Below are positions 34,629 to 44,973 of a stretch of 64,000 nucleotides of DNA, piece after piece. Every line of letters starts with the position of its first letter. Positions within the stretch are counted from its first letter, which is position 1. Position numbers and translations under genes: made by a program. This DNA is from Brachyhypopomus gauderio (lineage: Eukaryota; Chordata; Actinopteri; Gymnotiformes; Hypopomidae): NCBI RefSeq assembly GCF_052324685.1, contig NC_135211.1:54976055-55040054 (forward strand), given 5' to 3'. Under the pieces are notes generated by a model, which had not been told where the DNA came from, did no database searches, and saw only the letters and a list, made by a program, of their open reading frames with translations.

Positions 34629-35731
34629 GGCTGCATGAGTACAACCGTCTGCTGCAGGGTTTGTGCAACAGGCCTGCCACATTTATGAGAATGATGCTGA
34701 CCATTTTTGGTGACCAAAACTTTTTGAGTCTTCTGTGTTATTTAGATGACTTACTGGTTTTTGCCAAGTCAGAAGAGGAGAGTCTGAAGATGGTCTTTCA
34801 GCGCCTCAAGGAGAATAATCTGAAGCTATCTCCCTCCAAGTGCTACTTTTTGAGAAAATCTGTAAAATTTTTGGGTCATATTGTCTCAGAGGAGGGTGTG
34901 GCTACTGATTCAGCCAAGGTGGAGGCAATTGTGAAAGTGACTGAGCACCATCTCATGGAAGATGATGGTGTCACCCCGTCAGCAGTCAAGATTCGATCCT
35001 TCCTGGGTATGGTTGTGTATTACCAGCATTTTATAGAGCACTGTTCCTCGCTGGCAAAGCCTCTTTTTCAGCTGACAGCAGCACCGAAGAGACAGAGGAA
35101 GGGTAAGGGCATGAAAATACCTATTCAGACTCGCAGGCTCACTCCAGCAGACTGGACTGATAAATGTAAGCAAGTGCTGCATGACTTAAAGGATGTCCTA
35201 CTCAACCAGGCGCTACTGGCGCATCCGGACTTCGCAAAACCATTTCTGCTATCTGTAGATGCATCCACAAGGGGCCTAGGGGCAGTCCTTTCTCAGGTCC
35301 AGGATGGGTGCGAAACAGCGAGACCTATAGCTTTCGCCAGTAGGTCTTTAAATTTCGCGCAGTCAAAGTATCCAGCATACAGGCTGGAGTTCCTGGCAAT
35401 AAAGTGGGCCATTCATGATAAGTTTAGTCATTGGTTGCGTGGACATAAATTCACAGAGTGGATGGATAATAATCCCCTTAAGTACATACTGACAAAACCG
35501 AAATTGGATGCTTGTGAGCAGAGGTGGGTTTCCAAATTGGCTCCATTTGACTTTGACATACAGTACATACCTGGAGTCAAGAATGTGGTTGCTGATGCTC
35601 TTAGCAGAGAGCCTTTTGTAAGGTTAGGTATTATGAGCAGGCTGAATAAGACCCCCTATGACATGCTGTTGCGTGAGGCGGAAACTTGCAGACGTGCAGG
35701 ACATGTTCCGGATATTGGGCAGGCTGTCTGA
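34562..35731 (+). pseudogene. Gypsy pol: C-terminal reverse transcriptase and RNase H
   Basis: Continues RT with GYYNISLHEEDKKYTAFSSP, FMRMMLTIFGD, the catalytic CYLDDLLVFAKS motif (YLDD) and the LSPSKCYFLRKSVKFLGHIV block. RNase H follows with LLSVDASTRGLGAVLSQ, PIAFASRSL, FLAIKWAI and YIPGVKNVVADALSRE. The frame stays open for 389 codons. It is separated from the preceding RT part by a frame break. Confidence 0.9.
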
Positions 35732-36137
35732 GTCCACCGGCTCTAGTGAGTCAGGAGTTGTTGGCTCTCAAGATGAGAGGGTACCGGCTGCGGGCCTAGA
35801 GAGCTTCAAGGGGAAGCTGTCCAGGGATGAGGTCTCTGCTGTGTTGAAGTCTCATGATCGATGGACGGAAGGTGATCAGGCAAGAGCTGTCTGTCATATA
35901 CAGCATTTCACACAACTGGCAGCTACAGTGCAGAGCCCACTGCCTGTATTTTCACTGGAGGAGCTACAAGATAAGCAGGACCAAGATCCTGTAATCAACA
36001 GAGTTAGGTTCTTTGTGGAATGCGGGAGGAGGCCATCCAGGAGGGAGCGAGACCATGCGCACTCTGAGACAGTAGGGAAAACTTTCAGTATGATCAGGAG
36101 TACTGTATCAGGTGTCAAAGCACCCAGTGAGTGGTAG
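35658..36137 (+). pseudogene. Gypsy pol: RNase H-integrase linker
   Basis: A frame in the RH-IN tether region, ending in a stop at 36137. Downstream, 36150-36310 encodes the remains of the HHCC zinc-binding domain (HQGKQHT and SRCKRCI) but contains an in-frame stop. Confidence 0.55.
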
Positions 36138-36315
36138 AAAAGTGTTCCAATATGTGGTTCCCACCGCTTTGAGAAGTCAGGTCATGAAAGGTATACATGA
36201 TGAAGCTGGTCACCAGGGTAAACAGCACACTCTGTAGCTGGGGCGTCAGAGATTTTACTGGTCGTCCCTTGAGAGGGATATTAAGGAATATGTTTCCCGT
36301 TGCAAGAGATGCATC

Positions 36316-37221
36316 TTGGGAAAGACTCTGGAGCCAGAGGCGAGAGCTCCGCTTGTTTCATTGACCACAACTGCACCCTTAGAGCTAGTCTGCATTGACT
36401 TTTGGTCAGCTGAGGATGTTAATAACAAGTCGGTTGATGTTCTGGTGATAACAGATCATTTCACTAAGCTGGCATGTGCATTCCCTTGTTCAGACCAATC
36501 AGCAAAGACTGTGGCCCGGTTGCTGTGGAACAACTTTTTTTTGCATTTATGGGTTCCCGAGTCGCATACATTCAGACGGGTGCAAGTTTTGAGAGTTCTC
36601 TTATTGCAGTTATTACAATTGTCAGGGGTTAGTAAGTCAAGCACTACGCCTTATCACCCAATGGGCAATGGCCAGGCTGAACGTTTTAATAGGACACTGG
36701 GGAATATGATACGAGCTCTTCTGCCTAGGTCTAAGGCTAAGTGGTCGCAGTTGTTGAGTGGTCTAACCTTTGCTTACAACTGCACAGTGCATGAGACCAC
36801 CGGTTTCCCACCTTATTTCCTGATGTTTGGCTGCACACCTCGCCTGCCTGTCGATGTTATGTTTGAGAGCATCCTCCTGGATGATGACACTGTCAACATA
36901 GACAAGTATGTTCGGTCCTTAGGGGTAGATCTGAGGGAGGCCATGACGCTGGCGCAGAGGCACGCGGAACAACAGCAGAGTAAACAAACTGAGCAGTACA
37001 ATTGGTTCTGCAAAGGGCAGCTGTTGGAGCTGGGGGATCAAGTTCTTCTAGCAAACAAGAGTGGAAGGGGCAAGAAGAAATTGGCTGATCGTTGGGAGAG
37101 TACTGTGTACGTAGTGGTAGGCAAGAATGGGTCGTTGAATGTTTACAAGATTCGCAACCCTGCTATTGGGTGCATTAAGACTGTCCATCGGTACCACTGC
37201 AGGGTACCCGCGGGTCCTTAA
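36316..37221 (+). pseudogene. Gypsy integrase core and C-terminal domain
   Basis: DDE-type integrase of Ty3/Gypsy: LELVCIDFWSA (first Asp), VLVITDHFTKLACAFPCSDQ, then a locally frame-shifted stretch where the second Asp is expected (about 36555-36630), TTPYHPMGNGQAERFNRTL (Glu), FAYNCTVHETTGFPPYFLMF. A GPY/F-like C-terminal part, LADRWESTVYVVVGKNGSLN, follows. The catalytic triad cannot be read in a single frame. The coding end runs into an inserted element at about 37198. Confidence 0.88.
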
Positions 37222-37621
37222 AAAGTCTTAAAATGTCTTAAATTTAGTTTTCCATAGTCAAGGCCTAAAAATGTCTTAAAATGTCTGGAATTTTATGAGG
37301 GGAGGCATTACATTATTATAAGTGTGTGTTGCTTAGTTGTTCTGGTTTATTTTACCGACGATATGTATATTATAATTTCCGCAACGGCCGTATACTCCGC
37401 CTGGTAAATGGCGCGATGTGAACTTTGCCGAATCTAGCGCTAGGACCATGCAGGAAACAACCGCTCCGTGGTCGTAGCGCTAGTCAACAATTTTCGTTCG
37501 CCTCTCCCCCGTCAACAATTTTACATCCCCAGCAATAGTATTATTTTTTCTTGTGAGAGGTATTAAAAAGGTCTTAAAAGTCATTGAATTTGAGATTTAA
37601 AAATGTGCAGATACCCTGCAC
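37198..37621. mobile_element. non-autonomous DNA element inserted in Gypsy 3' end
   Basis: The left end TGCAGGGTACCCGCGGGTCC and the right end ...GTGCAGATACCCTGCA are inverted over about 9 bp. Both are followed inward by AAAAGTCTTAAA-type motifs. A CACTG flanks both sides. No coding capacity. The interior holds TCAACAATTTTCGTTCG, shared with three other repeats in the window. Gypsy-like coding sequence resumes at about 37622. Confidence 0.65.
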
Positions 37622-37838
37622 TGGTGGGTCTAGTTCAGAGGTGCTGCTACCAACTGATGAAACGAACGAACAAACTGGGCGCACAACCTGTTGGGTCGCT
37701 GACTTACAGGATGCATGGGAGCTGGGACAGGAGAATGATTCTGTGAGTAGTTGTGGAGGTGGCACGTGTGAGGGTTTTGATTATGAAGAACACGAACACG
37801 TTACACTGACAGTAGTGAGTTACAGTAGTCTAATCTAG
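37622..37838 (+). pseudogene. Gypsy 3' coding remnant
   Basis: An open stretch, TGGSSSEVLLPTDETNEQTG and onward, acidic and Ser-rich, ends in a stop at 37838. It continues the Gypsy element beyond the inserted DNA element, and its last bases overlap the point where L2-like sequence resumes on minus. Function in the element is unknown. Confidence 0.4.
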
Positions 37839-37926
37839 AGCTAACAAAGGCGTGTACCAATTTTTCTGCATCATCCTGTGATAATGCATTTCTTAACTTA
37901 GCAATGTTGCGGAGATGTAGAAAAGC
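37818..37926 (-). mobile_element. L2-like element, third segment, abutting the tRNA array
   Basis: The minus strand reads [20 protein letters not shown], then [13 protein letters not shown], the RT segment that directly precedes the piece at 28242-28350. It joins the tRNA array at about 37926 with no spacer. Confidence 0.85.
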
Positions 37927-38134
37927 TCTTGCAACATGCTTTCACAGCGTAACGGTTTCGGCACAGTGAAATTCACGGACAGGTACAGCAAGACCTAATT
38001 TGGCAATGTTTATCATGATGCCAACATGAGAAAACCTTGTGGGTCAATGCTGGATTCGGTATTATTTCCTAGTCGGGCTGAGCTGATCCGTAAGCTTTCC
38101 TTAAAACTCCAATCAAAAGAATAAACTCTTGAGA

Positions 38135-38207
38135 GGGGGATTAGCTCAAGTGGTAGAGCGCTCGCTTTGCATGCGAGAGGTAGTGGGATCGATGCCCACA
38201 TTCTCCA
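38135..38207 (+). tRNA. trnaa-ugc: tRNA-Ala (TGC), array copy 1
   Basis: Charges alanine. 73 nt with a full cloverleaf: acceptor GGGGGAT/ATTCTCC, A box TTAGCTCAAGTGG, anticodon arm CTCGC-TTTGCAT-GCGAG (anticodon TGC), T arm GTGGG-ATCGATG-CCCAC, discriminator A. No encoded CCA and no intron. This is the array consensus. No T4 tract follows for 151 nt. Confidence 0.95.
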
Positions 38208-38675
38208 AAGCTCTCTTACTGACTCCTTGCTTGCTTACGATAAGCATGAAGCAGCCAGCTTTAGTCTTAAGGGAATAATTTCATGACCTTCAAAGGTCTC
38301 TTAGAACATGGTCACTTTGGATTCCTCCAGCAAACAGTTGACATCTTTGCCACATCTCTTTTTACTTTTGGACAAAGGCTGTCCATAAGCCGAAGGAAGC
38401 AGAGGAAAGTCCAATTCAGTCAAAACTTAAGCATGTCGTGAAGTGGTACACCTATGCTTTTGGACAACGCGTACATGCAAGTTGACACCTACACATTTCC
38501 TTCTCCAAATGCTTTATCAGCAGATGAATTGAACATCTAGAGTCTCGAGTTCTGACAATCCCACTGTGAAATCTCACAACAAAACATCAAACAGTTTATG
38601 TCTGTTTATAATTTTTCAACAGAATGCACAGGTCATTCAAAAGCTGAGGCTTTCCGCCTAGCTAGGTCGAGTTCA

Positions 38676-38748
38676 TGCCGAAACCCGGGATCGAACCAGG
38701 GACCTTTAGATCTTCAGTCTAACGCTCTCCCAACTGAGCTATTTCGGC
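38676..38748 (-). tRNA. trnaf-gaa: tRNA-Phe (GAA), array copy 1
   Basis: Charges phenylalanine. 73 nt with GCCGAAA/TTTCGGC acceptor, A box TAGCTCAGTTGG, anticodon loop CTGAAGA (GAA), B box GGTTCGATCC, discriminator A. Identical to the usual vertebrate tRNA-Phe as I recall it. A TTTT terminator lies about 34 nt downstream on minus (38639-38642). Confidence 0.96.
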
Positions 38749-39024
38749 AAGCTGCAGATAAACCACGTCGAGATGCAAACGAAACTTTATCAACGACTGT
38801 TACCTTTCCTTAGGTTCTTGCAACATGCTTTCACAGCGTAACGGTTTCGGCACAGTGAAATTCACGGACAGGTACAGCAAGACCTAATTTGGCAATGTTT
38901 ATCATGATGCCAACATGAGAAAACCTTGTGGGTCAATGCTGGATTCGGTATTATTTCCTAGTCGGGCTGAGCTGATCCGTAAGCTTTCCTTAAAACTCCA
39001 ATCAAAAAGGATAAACTCTTGAGA

Positions 39025-39097
39025 GGGGGATTAGCTCAAGTGGTAGAGTGCTCGCTTTGCATGCGAGAGGTAGTGGGATCGATGCCCACATTCTCCA
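39025..39097 (+). tRNA. trnaa-ugc: tRNA-Ala (TGC), array copy 2
   Basis: Consensus except C25 to T in the D stem (GAGTG for GAGCG), a tolerated G-U pair. Confidence 0.9.
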
Positions 39098-39565
39098 AAG
39101 CTCTCTTACTGACTCCTTGCTTGCTTACGATAAGCATAAAGCAGCCAGCTCTAGTCTTAAGGGAATCATTTCATGACCTTCAAAGGTCTCTTAGAACATG
39201 GTCACTTTGGATTCCTCCAGCAAACAGTTGACATCTTTGCCACATCTCTTTTTACTTTTGGACAAAGGCTGTCCATAAGCCGAAGGAAGCAGAGGAAAGT
39301 CCAATTCAGTCAAAACTTAAGCATGTCGTGAAGTGGTACACCTATGCTTTTGGACAACGCGTACATGCAAGTTGACACCTACACATTTCCTTCTCCAAAT
39401 GCTTTATCAGCAGATGAATTGAACATCTAGAGTCTCGAGTTCTGACAATCCCACTGTGAAATCTCACAACAAAACATCAAACAGTTTATGTCTGTTTATA
39501 ATTTTTCAACAGAATGCACAGGTCATTCAAAAGCTGAGGCTTTCCGCCTAGCTAGGTCGAGTTCA

Positions 39566-39638
39566 TGCCGAAACCCGGGATCTAACCAGGGACCTTTAGA
39601 TCTTCAGTCTAACACTCTCCCAACTGAGCTATTCCGGC
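39566..39638 (-). pseudogene. tRNA-Phe (GAA), array copy 2, probably defective
   Basis: The B box reads GGTTAGATCC, so the near-invariant C56 is A. C25 is T and acceptor position 5 is G. Loss of C56 should weaken TFIIIC binding and the D/T-loop contact. Confidence 0.8.
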
Positions 39639-39914
39639 AAGCTGCAGATAAACCACGTCGAGATGCAAACGAAACTTTATCAACGACTGTTACCTTTCCT
39701 TAGGTTCTTGCAACATGCTTTCACAGCGTAACGGTTTCGGCACAGTGAAATTCACGGACAGGTACGGCAAAGACCTAATTTGGCAATGTTTATCATGATG
39801 CCAACATGAGAAAACCTTGTGGGTCAATGCTGGATTCGGTATTATTTCCTAGTCGGGCTGAGCTGATCCGTAAGCTTTCCTTAAAACTCCAATCAAAAGG
39901 ATAAACTCTTGAGA

Positions 39915-39987
39915 GGGGGATTAGCTCAAGTGGTAGAGCGCTAGCTTTGCATGCGAGAGGTAGTGGGATCGATGCCCACATTCTCCA
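39915..39987 (+). tRNA. tRNA-Ala (TGC), array copy 3, anticodon-stem mismatch
   Basis: The anticodon stem 5' arm is CTAGC instead of CTCGC, leaving an A29:G41 mismatch. The rest is consensus. Confidence 0.8.
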
Positions 39988-40455
39988 AAGCTCTCTTACT
40001 GACTCCTTGCTTGCTTACGATAAGCATGAAGCAGCCAGCTCTAGTCTTAAGGGAATCATTTCATGACCTTCAAAGGTCTCTTAGAACATGGTCACTTTGG
40101 ATTCCTCCAGCAAACAGTTGACATCTTTGCCACATCTCTTTTTACTTTTGGACAAAGACTGTCCATAAGCCGAAGGAAGCAGAGGAAAGTCCAATTCAGT
40201 CGAAACTTAAGCATGTCGTGAAGTGGTACACCTATGCTTTTGGACAACGCGTACATGCAAGTTGACACCTACACATTTCCTTCTCCAAATGCTTTATCAG
40301 CAGATGAATTGAACATCTAGAGTCTCGAGTTCTGACAATCCCACTGTGAAATCTCACAACAAAACATCAAACAGTTTATGTCTGTTTATAATTTTTCAAC
40401 AGAATGCACAGGTCATTCAAAAGCTGAGGCTTTCCGCCTAGCTAGGTCGAGTTCA

Positions 40456-40528
40456 TGCCGAAACCTGGGATCGAACCAGGGACCTTTAGATCTTCAGTCT
40501 AACGCTCTCCCAACTGAGCTATACCGGC
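40456..40528 (-). tRNA. trnaf-gaa: tRNA-Phe (GAA), array copy 3, class C
   Basis: The acceptor 5' strand is GCCGGTA, giving a G5-U68 wobble and a T6:T67 mismatch. The T stem gains a Watson-Crick pair (CCTGG/CCAGG). The B box is intact. This class recurs at 52014, 55571, 60906 and 62691. Confidence 0.85.
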
Positions 40529-40803
40529 AAGCTGCAGATAAACCACATCGAGATGCAAACGAAACTTTATCAACGACTGTTACCTTTCCTTAGGTTCTTG
40601 CAACATGCTTTCACAGCGTAACGGTTTCGGCACAGTGAAATTCACGGACAGGTACGGCAAGACCTAATTTGGCAATGTTTATCATGATGCCAACATGAGA
40701 AAACCTTGTGGGTCAATGCTGGATTCGGTATTATTTCCTAGTCGGGCTGAGCTGATCCGTAAGCTTTCCTTAAAACTCCAATCAAAAGGATAAACTCTTG
40801 AGA

Positions 40804-40876
40804 GGGGGATTAGCTCAAGTGGTAGAGCGCTCGCTTTGCATGCGAGAGGTAGTGGGATCGATGCCCACATTCTCCA
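40804..40876 (+). tRNA. trnaa-ugc: tRNA-Ala (TGC), array copy 4
   Basis: Array consensus; full cloverleaf. Confidence 0.95.
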
Positions 40877-41344
40877 AAGCTCTCTTACTGACTCCTTGCT
40901 TGCTTACGATAAGCATGAAACAGCCAGCACTAGTCTTAAGGGAATCATTTCATGACCTTCAAAGGTCTCTTAGAACATGGTCACTTTGGATTCCTCCAGC
41001 AAACAGTTGACATCTTTGCCACATCTCTTTTTACTTTTGGACAAAGACTGTCCATAAGCCGAAGGAAGCAGAGGAAAGTCCAATTCAGTCAAAACTTAAG
41101 CATGTCGTGAAGTGGTACACCTATGCTTTTGGACAACGCGTACATGCAAGTTGACACCTACACATTTCCTTCTCCAAATGCTTTATCAGCAGATGAATTG
41201 AACATCTAGAGTCTCGAGTTCTGACAATCCCACTGTGAAATCTCACAACAAAACATCAAACAGTTTATGTCTGTTTATAATTTTTCAACAGAATGCACAG
41301 GTCATTCAAAAGCTGAGGCTTTCCGCCTAGCTAGGTCGAGTTCA

Positions 41345-41417
41345 TGCCGAAACCCGGGATCGAACCAGGGACCTTTAGATCTTCAGTCTAACGCTCTCCC
41401 AACTGAGCTATTTCGGC
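41345..41417 (-). tRNA. trnaf-gaa: tRNA-Phe (GAA), array copy 4
   Basis: Consensus. The downstream plus-side flank reads GATAGACC, a marker shared only with copy 6. Confidence 0.95.
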
Positions 41418-41692
41418 AAGCTGCAGATAGACCACGTCGAGATGCAAACGAAACTTTATCAACGACTGTTACCTTTCCTTAGGTTCTTGCAACATGCTTT
41501 CACAGCGTAACGGTTTCGGCACAGTGAAATTCACGGACAGGTACGGCAAGACCTAATTTGGCAATGTTTATCATGATGCCAACATGAGAAAACCTTGTGG
41601 GTCAATGCTAGATTCGGTATTATTTCCTAGTCGGGCTGAGCTGATCCGTAAGCTTTCCTTAAAACTCCAATCAAAAGTATAAACTCTTGAAA

Positions 41693-41765
41693 GGGGGATT
41701 AGCTCAAGTGGTAGAGCGCTCACTTTGCATGCGAGAGGTAGTGGGATCGATGCCCACATTCTCCA
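41693..41765 (+). tRNA. tRNA-Ala (TGC), array copy 5, anticodon-stem mismatch
   Basis: The anticodon stem is CTCAC, with A30 opposite C40. The preceding flank is also changed (TTGAAAGGGGG). The rest is consensus. Confidence 0.85.
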
Positions 41766-42233
41766 AAGCTCTCTTACTGACTCCTTGCTTGCTTACGATA
41801 AGCATGAAACAGCCAGCACTAGTCTTAAGGGAATCATTTCATGACCTTCAAAGGTCTCTTAGAACATGGTCACTTTGGATTCCTCCAGCAAACAGTTGAC
41901 ATATTTGCCACATCTCTTTTTACTTTTGGACAAAGACTGTCCATAAGCCGAAGGAAGCAGAGGAAAGTCCAATTCAGTCAAAACTTAAGCATGTCGTGAA
42001 GTGGTACACCTATGCTTTTGGACAACGCGTACATGCAAGTTGACACCTACACATTTCCTTCTCCAAATGCTTTATCAGCAGATGAATTGAACATCTAGAG
42101 TCTCGAGTTCTGACAATCCCACTGTGAAATCTCACAACAAAACATCAAACAGTTTATGTCTGTTTATAATTTTTCAACAGAATGCACAGGTCATTCAAAA
42201 GCTGAGGCTTTCCGCCTAGCTAGGTCGAGTTCA

Positions 42234-42306
42234 TGCCGAAACCCGGGATCGAACCAGGGACCTTTAGATCTTCAGTCTAACGCTCTCCCAACTGAGCTAT
42301 TTCGGT
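42234..42306 (-). tRNA. tRNA-Phe (GAA), array copy 5, G1 to A
   Basis: Consensus except the first base is A (plus strand TTTCGGTAAG), leaving an A1:C72 mismatch that may impair 5' processing. Confidence 0.85.
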
Positions 42307-42581
42307 AAGCTGCAGATAAACCACGTCGAGATGCAAACGAAACTTTATCAACGACTGTTACCTTTCCTTAGGTTCTTGCAACATGCTTTCACAGCGTAAC
42401 GGTTTCGGCACAGTGAAATTCACGGACAGGTACAGCAAGACCTAATTTGGCAATGTTTATCATGATGCCAACATGAGAAAACCTTGTGGGTCAATGCTGG
42501 ATTCGGTATTATTTCCTAGTCGGGCTGAGCTGATCCGTAAGCTTTCCTTAAAACTCCAATCAAAAGGATAAACTCTTGAGA

Positions 42582-42654
42582 GGGGGATTAGCTCAAGTGG
42601 TAGAGCGCTCGCTTTGCATGCGAGAGGTAGTGGGATCGATGCCCACATTCACCA
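42582..42654 (+). tRNA. tRNA-Ala (TGC), array copy 6, acceptor mismatch
   Basis: The 3' acceptor strand is ATTCACC, so G3 faces A70. The rest is consensus. Confidence 0.85.
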
Positions 42655-43122
42655 AAGCTCTCTTACTGACTCCTTGCTTGCTTACGATAAGCATGAAACA
42701 GCCAGCACTAGTCTTAAGGGAATCATTTCATGACCTTCAAAGGTCTCTTAGAACATGGTCACTTTGGATTCCTCCAGCAAACAGTTGACATATTTGCCAC
42801 ATCTCTTTTTACTTTTGGACAAAGACTGTCCATAAGCCGAAGGAAGCAGAGGAAAGTCCAATTCAGTCAAAACTTAAGCATGTCGTGAAGTGGTACACCT
42901 ATGCTTTTGGACAACGCGTACATGCAAGTTGACACCTACACATTTCCTTCTCCAAATGCTTTATCAGCAGATGAATTGAACATCTAGAGTCTCGAGTTCT
43001 GACAATCCCACTGTGAAATCTCACAACAAAACATCAAACAGTTTATGTCTGTTTATAATTTTTCAACAGAATGCACAGGTCATTCAAAAGCTGAGGCTTT
43101 CCGCCTAGCTAGGTCGAGTTCA

Positions 43123-43195
43123 TGCCGAAACCCGGGATCGAACCAGGGACCTTTACATCTTCAGTCTAATGCTCTCCCAACTGAGCTATTTCGGC
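43123..43195 (-). pseudogene. tRNA-Phe (GAA), array copy 6, anticodon stem damaged
   Basis: The 3' anticodon-stem strand is changed (plus strand TTTACATCTTCAG), giving a G30:G40 clash, and the D-stem side reads GCATTAG. A and B boxes remain. Confidence 0.7.
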
Positions 43196-43470
43196 AAGCT
43201 GCAGATAGACCACGTCGAGATGCAAACGAAACTTTATCAACGACTGTTACCTTTCCTTAGGTTCTTGCAACATGCTTTCACAGCGTAACGGTTTCGGCAC
43301 AGTGAAATTCACGGACAGGTACGGCAAGACCTAATTTGGCAATGTTTATCATGATGCCAACATGAGAAAACCTTGTGGGTCAATGCTAGATTCGGTATTA
43401 TTTCCTAGTCGGGCTGAGCTGATCCGTAAGCTTTCCTTAAAACTCCAATCAAAAGTATAAACTCTTGAAA

Positions 43471-43543
43471 GGGGGATTAGCTCAAGTGGTAGAGCGCTCG
43501 CTTTGCATGCGAGAGGTAGTGGGATCGATGCCCACATTCTCCA
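43471..43543 (+). tRNA. trnaa-ugc: tRNA-Ala (TGC), array copy 7
   Basis: Consensus tRNA with the TTGAAAGGGGG 5' flank seen in copy 5, supporting a two-unit duplication. Confidence 0.95.
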
Positions 43544-44011
43544 AAGCTCTCTTACTGACTCCTTGCTTGCTTACGATAAGCATGAAACAGCCAGCACTAG
43601 TCTTAAGGGAATCATTTCATGACCTTCAAAGGTCTCTTAGAACATGGTCACTTTGGATTCCTCCAGCAAACAGTTGACATATTTGCCACATCTCTTTTTA
43701 CTTTTGGACAAAGACTGTCCATAAGCCGAAGGAAGCAGAGGAAAGTCCAATTCAGTCAAAACTTAAGCATGTCGTGAAGTGGTACACCTATGCTTTTGGA
43801 CAACGCGTACATGCAATTTGACACCTACACATTTCCTTCTCCAAATGCTTTATCAGCAGATGAATTGAACATCTAGAGTCTCGAGTTCTGACAATCCCAC
43901 TGTGAAATCTCACAACAAAACATCAAACAGTTTATGTCTGTTTATAATTTTTCAACAGAATGCACAGGTCATTCAAAAGCTGAGGCTTTCCGCCTAGCTA
44001 GGTCGAGTTCA

Positions 44012-44084
44012 TGCCGAAACCCGGGATCGAACCAGGGACCTTTAGATCTTCAGTCTAACGCTCTCCCAACTGAGCTATTTCGGT
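44012..44084 (-). tRNA. tRNA-Phe (GAA), array copy 7, G1 to A
   Basis: Same A1 change as copy 5, exactly two units (1778 bp) away. Confidence 0.85.
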
Positions 44085-44359
44085 AAGCTGCAGATAAACC
44101 ACGTCGAGATGCAAACGAAACTTTATCAACGACTGTTACCTTTCCTTAGGTTCTTGCAACATGCTTTCACAGCGTAACGGTTTCGGCACAGTGAAATTCA
44201 CGGACAGGTACAGCAAGACCTAATTTGGCAATGTTTATCATGATGCCAACATGAGAAAACCTTGTGGGTCAATGCTGGATTCGGTATTATTTCCTAGTCG
44301 GGCTGAGCTGATCCGTAAGCTTTCCTTAAAACTCCAATCAAAAGGATAAACTCTTGAGA

Positions 44360-44432
44360 GGGGGATTAGCTCAAGTGGTAGAGCGCTCGCTTTGCATGCG
44401 AGAGGTAGTGGGATCGATGCCCACATTCTCCA
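44360..44432 (+). tRNA. trnaa-ugc: tRNA-Ala (TGC), array copy 8, with proximal T4
   Basis: Consensus. This is the only Ala copy followed closely by a TTTT tract (44439-44442, 7 nt past the tRNA), made by a C-to-T change in CTCTCTTAC. Confidence 0.95.
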
Positions 44433-44900
44433 AAGCTCTTTTACTGACTCCTTGCTTGCTTATGATAAGCATGAAGCAGCCAGCTCTAGTCTTAAGGGAA
44501 TCATTTCATGACCTTCAAAGGTCTCTTAGAACATGGTCACTTTGGATTCCTCCAGCAAACAGTTGACATCTTTGCCACATCTCTTTTTACTTTTGGACAA
44601 AGGCTGTCCATAAGCCGAAGGAAGCAGAGGAAAGTCCAATTCAGTCAAAACTTAAGCATGTCGTGAAGTGGTACACCTATGCTTTTGGACAACGCGTACA
44701 TGCAAGTTGACACCTACACATTTCCTTCTCCAAATGCTTTATCAGCAGATGAATTGAACATCTAGAGTCTCGAGTTCTGACAATCCCACTGTGAAATCTC
44801 ACAACAAAACATCAAACAGTTTATGTCTGTTTATAATTTTTCAACAGAATGCACAGGTCATTCAAAAGCTGAGGCTTTCCACCTAGCTAGGTCGAATTCA

Positions 44901-44973
44901 TGCCGAAACCCGGGATCGAACCAGGGACCTTTAGATCTTCAGTCTAACGCTCTCCCAACTGAGCTATTTCGGC
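44901..44973 (-). tRNA. trnaf-gaa: tRNA-Phe (GAA), array copy 8
   Basis: Consensus tRNA in the flank class with TTTCCACCTAG and GGTCGAATTC. Confidence 0.96.

Larger units (their letters stand above)
28351..37817 (+). mobile_element. Ty3/Gypsy LTR retrotransposon, degraded, 3' LTR not found
   Basis: A 5' LTR (28351-29479), primer-binding site (29483-29502), long leader, gag-like region (31931-33122), protease, reverse transcriptase, RNase H, zinc-binding and integrase regions lie in Gypsy order (RT-RH-IN) on plus. At least six frame breaks and several stops show it is dead. Two DNA elements are inserted (30575-31906 and about 37198-37621). L2-like sequence resumes at about 37818, and no second copy of the LTR is seen before it, so the 3' end is deleted. 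The exact right border is not resolved. Confidence 0.85.
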
